Shown here: positions 21,258-32,700 of the stretch, piece after piece
How the letters are laid out: the number at the start of each line of letters is the position of its first letter
Position numbering within the stretch: position 1 is the stretch's first letter
DNA from: Siderastrea siderea
Taxonomy: Eukaryota > Cnidaria > Anthozoa > Scleractinia > Rhizangiidae
Direction of reading: 5' to 3'
Assembly (NCBI GenBank): GCA_964030785.1
Contig: OZ034969.1
Coordinates: 30,785,001-30,849,000 of the forward strand
DNA length: 64,000 nt
Position numbers and translations under genes: made by a program
The notes under the pieces: model-generated
Seen by the model: only the letters and a program-made list of their open reading frames with translations
What the model was told of the DNA's origin: nothing
Databases searched by the model: none

Positions 21258-22690
21258 GCAGTTGCGCTTCAGTCGCTGTACGGGGAAGAATCACTTAATC
21301 CTTCTGAAAACAGAAAACAAGGTTAAAACTTAATGTACATAGGCATTGAAGAATTCGGACAATTCCACTGTGGCTCAGTGATTACTGAGAGGACGTAGAA
21401 TGGGTAAAGCGGAAAGGAAATTCACTAAATGCCCGGGGACGCGGAGTGGCATTCCCCTCTTATGCAGCGACGAAGTGCCTCTTCATCTGTTTAACAAACT
21501 TGTTTTGTTCACTTATTGAATCACTTTCTCTTTTGTAGTCTATATTGACCTACCGAAGAAGTTGTTAGGCTGCTAAAACCACCGACGCGAGTGGAACTGT
21601 TTTATCAGTAAAAACAGCTTTCACGGCAATACAGGCTATACCAACCGACAAAAACTCAAATGCCAAACCGAGTTCTATCTGTACTTTGCCCTGTGCATCC
21701 TTTTCCTCCCGTAAAAACGCGTTGGGTTTCAGCTTTTTTATTGGTTGTAAAAGTAAAATATTTACTGTCGTGCCTTCACTGGAATTGTCAGCTGAGGAAG
21801 ACATTTTTACACGTGGACTGGAGAGCTTTTTACCACCCCTAAAGGGAAAGTTTTGGTCCACGGAGCTGTGTACGGTTGAGCAGCTAGGGTTTGCATGTTT
21901 CATCTGAAATATTTTCAGGGTGTACTGAAAAACCACACGAAGCTATCAGTAAGCACTCCTGTTTATATTTGAAAAGAATTAACTTTCAAATAATCATGAA
22001 AAATAAGGACTCCTGCAGAAGTTAATCTGACGGTCTCTGGCATGTATAAATCAGAAGCGCGATGTAGCTGAGCCAATTTCAAAAGAACACAGTGATTCAA
22101 ACGGCACAAAACTTTATCCAGGGGAAATAATTGAATAAGTCCGTACTTCAACTTATAACTTGACCAAAAACGGCCTAAAATTAACTATTTTGGTTCTGGT
22201 TGTGAGACTCCAAACCCCACCAAAATTCCTCGAGGTAAAACTCGGAGCCCCTCCCCTCCCCTCCCGGTGGTGTTTTGAACCAAAAGGGTTTACGGTACTC
22301 GATCGCTAAATATTTATTCGCCCTAAACAAGAAATTTAATACTATTCACGCGGTTTTGCATAATGATTTTGTAGTTTACTCACTTCACTCCAAATTATTT
22401 CAGTGAGCAATTTTTAAACAGCACCAGTTACAATAGACACAAAAGTAAAATCGCCAAAATTAGAGACTACTCGCAGTCTAGCCACGACATCCCCAAAGAC
22501 TCATCTGAAATTGTCTGAAGGAGGCGAATATCGGGGACAAAATAGAAATGACAAACCATTAAGAAATTTTACCATAAAACCCTAACATAATGGCCAAATT
22601 AAAACAAGAATATATCAGGTATTCAATTGGTGATCATTTGGCCGCATTTGATATTAAGAATAAAGAGAATGTCGTAGATTTTGAAGTTGT
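21258..22690. other. Upstream of CTHRC1-like copy 2; one unrecognised ORF
   Basis: A minus-strand open frame of 123 codons at 21565-21936 begins with a polar N terminus and ends with a hydrophobic stretch (LGLAFEFLSVGIACIAVKAV). I recognise no family and no splice partner, so I do not call it a gene. The rest holds the probable promoter of copy 2 and nothing else identifiable. Confidence 0.4.
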
Positions 22691-22695
22691 TATCT

Positions 22696-22752
22696 TCGAT
22701 CTGTCGTGATCGATGATCTGTCGTGCATCGATCTGTCGTGGCAATCGATCAA
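22696..22752 (+). repeat. Short tandem motif CGATCTGTCGTG
   Basis: The motif GATCTGTCGTG occurs three times in about 50 bp, interleaved with ATCGAT. Simple local repeat with no known role. Confidence 0.7.
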
Positions 22753-22913
22753 ACAGGACGACGCTCTGTGCGTGCTAAGCCCGACAAAGGCTGAAAAACC
22801 GCCAAATTGTTTCACTGGATTAAAAGTGACGACTCCTAGGTTTCGTTTCGTTTCATTAACCACAGGATAATCCGGTTACAAGCGGAAACTGGAGAAAGTG
22901 ATACCATTGGAAG

Positions 22914-23354
22914 CCCAAGCATAATATTTGAATATCATTAAAAATGGCGTTTCAAAATATAAGACTTTGTATGGGATTTCGAAGCGAACATTTTGAGCAA
23001 TACATAACAACGAACTAACTGAATAAAATTCATGAAATATTACATGGTGTTGTTTGCTATCCTTACAAAGCATTTTGAGCAATTTTAGGTCCATTTACTT
23101 AACTGTGTTAGTACGTGTATAATACATTGACCTTGTCAATGTATTATACATGTACTAATACACAGTAAGGTAAATAGACCTAAAATTGCTCAAAATGCTT
23201 TGTAAGGATAGCAAACAACACCATGTAATGTTTCATGAACTTTATTCAGTTAGTTTGCGGTTATGTATTGCTCAAAATGTTCGCTTCGAAATCCCATACA
23301 AAGTCTTATATTTTGAAACGCCATTTTTAATAATATTCAAATGTTATGCTTGGG
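22914..23354. mobile_element. 440 bp near-perfect foldback with 3 nt loop
   Basis: The arms 22914-23131 and 23135-23354 are reverse complements with few mismatches. The centre reads CATTGAC-CTT-GTCAATG. Open frames in each arm are mirror translations and not genes. It lies about 350 bp upstream of the syntrophin start codon, so it may sit in or near the promoter. Confidence 0.9.
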
Positions 23355-23701
23355 TGTCCTGTGGTGATACAGCCTATAGCATGATACCAAAGGTTTGATT
23401 TGTACAGTTCGAATTTCCTCATATTTCGTTTTTTTTTCCTCCAATTCAATTCAATTCAATTTAGTTCTGTTTCTTATCCCTCTGGTTTATGTCCTTGTTT
23501 GGAATTTAACTCGACTTTCACAGTAAAGCAGTATTTTGTCTTCTGGTTTATGAACAGCCAAGCGAAACAAGTTTGTTGGTTTATTATATGCTTCGTTTCC
23601 TGTTTTCTTTTCCCTTTTTTCATTCCCAAATTTCACTTACAACTCTGCACCAGACTTCTGCTCGAACAGCTGATAGGCTTGAAGGGGAATGTGAGGCCAA
23701 C

Positions 23702-26700
23702 ATGGCGGCCACTTCACGATCGGGAATGTTAGAAATTTTCTCTAAAGATGGATGGAAACGAGTATTAGCCACCCTTGATGACGATGTCTTAACTCTTAAT
23801 GTAGAGGATAACTCTTTAGTTAATGGCCAGCCGCCCACTCCGAGCCCTCCACGCTCACCAGAAGCAAACGACCATGTTGAACCACCTGAAACGATCGCGG
23901 ACCAAATCCGAACTGTGCGAGTGATAAAGCAAGAAGTTGGCGGTTTAGGGATCAGCATTAAAGGTGGCAAGGAGAACAAGATGCCTATTCTCATTTCGAA
24001 GATTTTCAAAGGGTTAGCTGCCGATCAAACGGAGAGTTTGTACATAGGAGACGCTATTTTGGCGGTAAATGGAGAAGACCTTCGCAACGCGACTCACGAT
24101 GAAGCTGTAAGAGCACTCAAACGCGCGGGCAAAGAAGTTGATTTGACTGTGAAATACGTTAAAGAAGTAACGCCTTATTTCCATCGCACAGCTGAATTAA
24201 ACGCTAGTGCTGCTGCAAATGCGAGCGTAAACGGTGAGGGACAAGGTGGCTCGGAGAATAAGGCAAATTGTATCGAAGTGAAGAAAATCCCGCTCAAGTT
24301 ATGCTTCGTGACAAAACATGTTTCGCCGAAGGTTGAAAATCCAGGAAGAACTTTCGAGCTTTACAATCCCGACGGCAGATCAGCGTGTATTCTGCGAGGG
24401 AAAGATGCATCTTCCGCTAATCAATGGTTTACTGATATTCATACGAACATAACACGTCTCATTCCATCGGGTAAGTGTTGTGTATCTAATGGTATCATGT
24501 CATTTTCCCTATTCAGCAATTTGCGCTAAATTGCGCGAGGAAATCGGAAATATCAGTCGAGATTCTTCCCAAACGAGCTCAATTTCCTCATCGGCTTTAG
24601 TGCTTAGCGCTGCAATTATGCAGTAGAGGTGGAGTAGATTGACTAATTCACAGTTTTTGATCAGAAATAAGGACGAATTTACTTGAGCTAATGGAATATT
24701 TCACTGTATGCGTGCTTGATCCGTAAACCTCTCAAGCCAGCACTTAGGGGTTTTGTGCAAGAGCTAGACGTATTTTAAAAAGTTTTCAACCAGTTCAGAA
24801 CCGATGGGGTGAAATTCCTCGAGTAATTTCTTCGATCTAAACGTTTTCCTTTGCATCTCGTGTTTTGTAAATAAAGATCGGGCGAACAGCTGGAGGAATA
24901 TTTCAAATTTTCAATTCTGGCATTTCCAAGTGGTGAGCATTGTTCGCGCGTTGTCCTTTGCTATTGTTCCAATCTCCATGTGTAAATTTCACATTCTGAT
25001 AAACAGTCAAAACATTTCTGTCAGTGGTAACGGCTTGTTTACTGAACAAAGACGGAGCATGAAAGCGGTACTTTTTCAGGCACTCTGTTTTAACTGTGAC
25101 TTTGAATTTTTAATGTGTTCCACTTGAATTTCAGAAAAAAATATGACCCGCATGTGCGCGAAAAGGAAAACACATTAAAAATACATGATCACATTTCTGA
25201 GTCACAAATGGTTATTCATGTCTTAATTTAAAGTTTATGAAGCAGAAACCCTATTGCTTTCTGATTATGTAAATCAAAGATAGTTCAAGCATAGTACAGT
25301 ACAAAGGCGTTTATTTGGCTCAAGATTTGTGCCTTATTTTGGAGAAATCTTCTTGAAATGAAAGTGATCGGTCTTGATTAAAGGAGATTAAAACTGTAAT
25401 ACGAAAAAACAACAAAAAAGTACTTTTCTCTGTAATTAGGCCAATTGCATTGCACTTGTTGTTAAATTTATTCTCAAAATTTGGAGTGTTCCTGCTACTT
25501 GCAACCCAAAGGGAAATGAAGGATATCATTAAGCTTTTGACTTGGTGTTCTTTGCAGCATGCTGTTTTTTAAACAGTTTTCCATTGTTTAGTTTCTTATT
25601 TTAACAAACAGATGTCTGTTTTGATTCCCTTTAATTGGCATTGCTAATTTATTTAATATCTCAAAGTGTTTCATCAAGGGCTTAGCCATATTAGGAAATG
25701 GAATGTTACATATTAAATTTTTATAATTATCAAAACATAGGGATATATCGCATACAAGTGGCTATGTAAAGTCAACTTCAATCTCACCCCATTAGAAAAC
25801 CTTACATTATAAGGTAACACACTTACGTTCTTGTTATTGAGTGTAAGTTTGTCAGTCTGTCAGCAAGGCAGCATTCAGTGAATTTTGGTCTGGAGTATTT
25901 TAAGTAATGCATGTGTTGCAAAGCAAACTTCTTTTGATTGCACATGTGCAGGTTAAGGTGATTCCCTGGTTTTGCATCCTGTCCAGTGCATAATGTTATG
26001 CATGTGTTGTGATTTGAGTTGTAAATATAGTGGAGTTTATTTTAAGCCCGTCTCAACAAGAGGAAACAATATTAACCTCATTTTTTCTTAAATTGAACAT
26101 CATGAGGTATCTTTTTTATTCCATCAGTTGTAACTGTAAGTTATCACCTTTATATTGAAAGTGTTACCCTTTACGTTGATACATTATACCTATAAATTAT
26201 GTTTCTTCAACTGTAACTTTGTGTGTACCTCCCACTACCAACAAACGTAACATTAACCCAAAAAATAATCATGTACTTGATCGGTGATATTGCATGAATT
26301 CATAGGGCAACTTTGATCCTGACAATCCCAGAGCTACATGGGTGTCATGATGTTCTAACTCTAATTTTTGCTATATACTTTTCAATAATTAATTATTAGT
26401 CTTGGGTGTGAGAATTTCAAATTTTAAATTATTGCCACATTTCTCTAAGATTTTTCATTATTTAGTTCAATTTTATTACTGTCCTGTAATTTTAAGGTGG
26501 GCTAGCTCGAATGGTTCGTTAGTTCCTCTCTAGTCTTCCTCTTTTGCACATATTTAAATTTTGTTTTTCTGTAATTGTAACTTACTACATTTATGTAAAT
26601 CTATATATTTTGTTTATATTACTTTGTGCAAAGAAAATGGGATAAAATTAAAAATTAAATTAAAATTAAAATTAAAAATTAAATTAAAAATTAAAAATTA

Positions 26701-29700
26701 TGAGTTATAGCTATTTTACGAGCAAAGTTACATGTTTTTTATTGCACATTTCAAATTAATCCCTTGTAAGGAACAACCAGAGAAAATTTGAAAAAAAGTG
26801 GTACCTCAACTTTATTTTAAAGGGAAATGCCTTATAAGAATTAAAACCCTTTTCTTTGAAAATGTGATCAAGAGTGAATTGAGTGAACAGTGTTTGTGGT
26901 ACTGTGGATTACTGAAAGCAAGTGTTTGGCTTTGAGACTTAACCCTTTAAGCCCTGATATGAAAATTCATATTCTCTTTACTGTTCTCCATACATTTCTT
27001 ATGGATCTAGTAAGGAGAATTTGTCTAATTATCGAGACATCTTAACCTTGGTGATTGTTTCCTGTATTCTCATCACTTGAATATTTGAACAAGCAGTGAT
27101 TATGTAAAGGGAAGTTTTATTTTCGTCACCATTAGGGCTTAAAATGTTAACCCTTAAGAGCCGTTGTCAGTAACTTTCGAGAATCCGGCGACAGAGCCGA
27201 AAATTCGAATTTCTTTTTATTTGCCCAAAAGAACCCTTTTAGTGAACTATTTTCAAAAATAATATTAAAAAGTTCCAGCGAGTTTTTATTTTGGCAAAAA
27301 AACGGAAAGTTTGAAATTGGCCTAAACGGGCCTTCGGACCCGATGTAAATTATACAAATTAGTACATTTTTAAAACGCTCGTACAAGACAACGAAAACTT
27401 GCCTGGAATTAATCTTTTCACAGTTTGTTAGACATCTTTTGAACTTGCTTTCAAAGTAAACTTTACGTCGATCTAAACGTTCTTTTCTTGATATCCACGC
27501 GCGTAAAGAGTACAGTGTTTTCTATTCCGTTGATACACTGAATTTTACCAATTTTTAGAAGACCATATCATCGGGGGTATACGAATATCTAGGTCATGAA
27601 AGAGCTCTTTGCAATCGGAAATGCTCGTTGTTTATCATATTAAAATATTTAGTTTGGCCCGTGAAAAGGAAGAGCGAGAGGTGAAAATATGTGGAGTGCA
27701 CTTTGACAGATTTCGCCATTTCTTTACTGTACTCCTATTTCAAGTCACATATGCTTTTCAGACACAACGGTCGACGTTTCTGGTCTGTACCATACTGCTT
27801 TTATACTGAAAGTAAGCTAAAGCATTTCCTTATCTTAAATCTAGTTACGAAGCGATGTTTTGACTTTATTTTACGCGAGTTTCACATAATAGAACAATTA
27901 GACGATGAAAGATCCCTGTCGACAATGTGATGTTTTGATAACGCGATGTTACCCTGTCGCACGAATATTTCGCTTTTCAGACTTTTCCAAACTAACTATC
28001 GTTACTTTAGGGCAGATATTAAAATTTTAAATGTTTAAGTACGTGAATTCGAGTAAAAAGAAACCTTGAATAAATATGCCATTAAGTCACTTTACGATAA
28101 AGGAATTCGGCGGGCATAGATGCTATCAGAAATCTCCTTATGCAAATGAAAAGGCGTCTGCGCGATGTTTTTGTGTTGCTTTATAAGACTTAAACGCTGG
28201 CGCGTAAATAGCATGTTTTTGTAGTCCGCTTGCTAAAATAGATTTGCCAATGAAGCTTATTAGCTTTGATATTTGTTTGTTAAGATTTTTTTGAAGATAT
28301 AATGGAATCAGGCCATTCACACTGACTCATTCCGCGATCAGAATAGATAACTCTATAACCAGACTTAAAAAATCATTCCACTGTTAAGCTATACGGTGAT
28401 TTACTTACTTGCAATGTTTGAATGAGTTTCTGTTCCCTCACAAAGCAATCCTTGGCTGACATTTCGTACATGGGCACGTCGGACAAAAATGATCAATGCC
28501 GGCCAAAAGCGAGTTGCATGTTGCGTGACAATTGAAATGTGATACAGTACAGTATGTTGCCCAGTTTTCGTACGGGCCCAGTTTTCGTACAAAAAGAACT
28601 TTATTTGATTATTTTCGTCAGTCATTTAAATCTTCGTCAACCAAAGAATTCCAAAAGTAAAAGGAACATTTCAGCTATAAATTGCCGGTTTTGCCGGGCT
28701 TTTTGACGAAGAAGCAGGTCAGTGCGGCAATTTCTTTCGAGGTGAGTAAAAGTTTAGCGGCTAATATTTGCACTTTTCACTGCACAGTAAAGGTATTGTA
28801 GATGAACAAATAGCCCGTTTTGTTGGTAATTTTGCAAGGAACTTCCTGATTTTTGGACATGTCATAGATAAAAGATGAAATGAATGGAAAAGCTTTCAAC
28901 GCCAGCTTAAATTTAACTGCTCCTGAATTTTAGCGGTGAGAATCTTCGCATACATTTCGACCTACTGTGCCAGTTTTCGTACACTTAGCTGCGCCTTTCT
29001 CAAAACCTATTTTTAAATGAGTTAAAGAACTGAATTTTAAACTTTACTGTTCGAAAACTAATAAGTCGCAAGTGCAGCAAAGATTACACAACAATCCTTG
29101 CAAAGTACGATACACTACATGTATTTGTTGTGGTATAACAGCGACGCTTTACATCCAGGTCATGCAAAGTTCACGAATATTTAATAAACTTAATCCCACG
29201 CAAACAATCTAAATCGTCAAATAATTAACTAAGGTAGATGTCTTTGCATAGAATGTTGACATACACCTTGAAATATCGTTAGTTTACCGGTTTTACCGAT
29301 TTTTTTTCACTCCGTTGCGATTCTAATAAACATTTACAAAAGTAGTTAAGAATTGCAAGCGTAAGCGGAAACGGAAGTAAAGCGTTTGCTATTCTAAAGG
29401 CGTAAGCGGAAACGAAAGGAAAACGTCGAATCTTATGCAGGCCATTTCTTGACAGTTGTAATACGCAGAATAGTAACCTGTCAACTACCTTTACCAAGGC
29501 AGTAAATGACGTACGAGACAGTGGATTGAGCGTAAGAAAAGCCGCCCAAAAGTGAGGGACAAAAAATCAACACTGCAGGATCGATTTAACATCCACCCCC
29601 CGAATAACCATTTGCTTTGTACACCAAATGATTGGTCGCTAAGCCGATATTTATTCACAAATCGAAGAGAAAACACGATAAGCACTCAGCAGGGTGGCTG

Positions 29701-32700
29701 ACACATCAGTTTGCGTCGAGCGTTTTCGTGGAGAAATGTTGTTTTGTCGATGTACGAAAACTGGGCCAGGTGTACGAAGACTGGGCAACTTAGGAGTTTT
29801 GGGAAAAATGGCATAATTTTGAACATACGTCGATTTAGCGGCCAATCGTTTTATATATTGAAGGTAAGTAAATGGGGTATCTTTGAAAGAAATTTCAGAA
29901 ATTTTCGTCTCACAGACGAAAAGATATAGCGATTTCAAACTAAAGTGTACGAAAACTGGGCAACACACTGTAGCGCGGGGGAGAAATGACCAGGAAATGA
30001 CTGTCAATATTTGCGTTTCTTATGACAGCTTTTCTTTCTTTCGTTCGTTCCTTCTTTATTAAAAAAAACAAACTTTTCAAGTTATGCTCGATGAATTAAA
30101 ACAAGAAACACGATAGTTTCATATTCTATTCAGTCATGATGTGAAGTCAAAAAAATCTATCCTGTGTGAATTTTGGGGATGCTTTTTATGGGGCCAGTAA
30201 TTCAGGCCATTTATTTATTCACTTATTTTATTTTTAAATTTTTATGTAAGTTTTATGTTAACGGTCCTGTAACGTATTTACTCATTTTACTCTTGTAGCC
30301 CCTGAAGAAGGCTTGTCTTGCAAACCGAAATATCGTGCAAATTGTTGTTACAGACATTTTTTTACTTTACGTATTTCGTCTTCTGTGGCTTTCTTTAACT
30401 GCCGTAAGGATCATTCGTTCCGTATATGTTTTTTAGGGGAAGGGGATCCTGGCACGCGAGCGTGGAGGGAGCGAGAACGCAACAAGATTTTCCCGCCTCT
30501 CCCGGTCTCCCCAAGTCGCTATATCAAACGATAAACAAGCTAACGCCCTCAAATAAACCGGCGTTTCCCAACGATACATAGCCTGCGTAGCAGTCGTTTC
30601 TGTTTCCTTTTAGCCAAGCGAAAGAAGTGTGAGGCAAGCGGGATACGCGCGAGGGCATGGGGCGAAAAAGAGGAAAACAATTAGAAGCGGGGAAGTGGTG
30701 AGGGGCTAGACGATACATCATGAATCGCCGTTGCGAAACGGCCGAGTTCCGTCGCGAAGAAATTGGCAACGGTGATCTGGCAAATTGGCAAAATTCGCAA
30801 CTGCGATCCATGATGTATCGTCGGGAAACACCGGTTTAGTTGAGGGCGTTAGTTTGTTTATCGTTTGATACAGAGACCTGGGGAGAGGCGGGAAAATCCT
30901 TCCCGCCATCTTGTCGAGTTTCCGCTCGCTCCGTCCGGCTCTCGCGCGCCAGGATCTCCCTCCCCTCCCCACCCCCTCCTCCTGTTTCTAGAGCTTTCCT
31001 AGTAGTTGTTCCTCTTTATGTGGAAAACTTTTAACTAATGTAGACGTTCGCTCTACTTCTTTTGCAAAACTATCGAGGAACCTCATCTGGACCAATTCTA
31101 ATGACTTCAGGCGTGGGTGAACGTCCTTATTGCAATCTCTAAGCGTATGACAGCTTTTCTTTCTTTCATTCGTTTCTTCTTTAATAATAATAATAATAAA
31201 CCTTTCAGGTTATGCTCGATGAATTAAAACAAGAAACACGATAGTTTCATTGTCTATTTATGATGCGAAGTCCAAAAAAATCTATGCTGTGCGAATTTTG
31301 GAGATGCTTTTTATGGGGCCAGTAATTCAGAAGGTCCGGTGTTTAAATAAAGTCTTGTCAGTCAAACTGAACGAACTAATCTGAAAATCAACAAAACACA
31401 GCAGTTTCGAAACTGCAATACCTTTTGAAAGTAACATTTTGTTCGGAGAGCTATTATGTAAATTCACAATGGCAACTTGCAGTCTTTCGTCCTTAATTCG
31501 CCTCACTTCGCTGTGCCCAGCAAGGTCAAGAGATCCACATGATTTGCAATGTGTTACGCTTAGAGATTGCAATAAGGACGTTCACCCACACCTGAAGTCA
31601 TTAGAAATTGGTCCGGATGAGGTTAATAGTTTTGGAAAAGAACTGAAGTAGAGCGTACGTGTACATTAGTTAAAAGTTTTCCACATAAAGAGGAACATTT
31701 AATTCATCGAGCATAACTTGAAACGTTTGTTTTTTTTAATAAAGAAGGAACGAACGAAAGAAAGAAAAGCTGTCATAAGAAACGCAAATATTGACAGTCA
31801 TTTCCTGGTCATTTCTCCCCCGCGCTACTGTATCACATTTCAATTGTCACGCAACATGCAACTCGCTTTTGGCCGGCATTGATCATTTTTGTCCGACGTG
31901 CCCATGTACGAAATGTCAGCCAAGGATTGCTTTGTGAGGGAACAGAAACTCATTCAAACATTGCAAGTAAGTAAATCACCGTATAGCTTAACAGTGGAAT
32001 GATTTTTTAAGTCTGGTTATAGAGTTATCTATTCTGATCGCGGAATGAGTCAGTGTGAATGGCCTGATCCCATTATATTTTCAAAAAAATCTTAACAAAC
32101 AAATATCAAAGCTAATAAGCTTCATTGGCAAATCTATTTTAGCAAGCGGACTGCAAAAACATGCTATTTACGCGCCAGCGTTTAAGTCTTATAAAGCAAC
32201 ACAAAAACATCGCGCAGACGCCTTTTCATTTGCATAAGGAGATTTCTGATAGCATCTATGCCCGCCGAATTCCTTTATCGTAAAGTGACTTAATGGCATA
32301 TTTATTCAAGGTTTCTTTTTACTCGAATTCACGTACTTAAACATTTAAAATTTTAATATCTGCCCTAAAGTAACGATAGTTTAATAGTTTGGAAAAGTCT
32401 GAAAAGCGAAATATCCATGTGACAGGCTAACATCGCGTTATCAAAACATCACATTGTCGACAGGGATCTTTCATCGTCTAATTGTTCTATTATGTGAAAC
32501 TCACGTAAAATAAAGTCAAAACATCGCTTCGTAACTAGATTTAAGATAAGGAAATGCTTTAGCTTACTTTCAGTATAAAAGCAGTATGGTACAGACCAGA
32601 AACGTCGACCGTTGTGTCTGAAAAGCATATGTGACTTGAAATAGGAGTACAGTAAAGAAATGGCGAAATCTGTCAAAGTGCACTCCACATATTTTCACCT

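Noticed and set aside
23573..23701. Upstream start for syntrophin giving a hydrophobic leader
   Set aside because: Syntrophins are cytoplasmic and the family N terminus aligns with ATG 23702; the upstream part is probably 5' UTR.
27609..27930. Small genes in the arms of the large foldback (66 and 79 codons)
   Set aside because: Identical translations in both arms reflect repeat identity; no known domain, start context or splice evidence.
28401..28625. ORF reading through the end of the pogo-like element
   Set aside because: It crosses the insertion boundary, so it is a chance frame.
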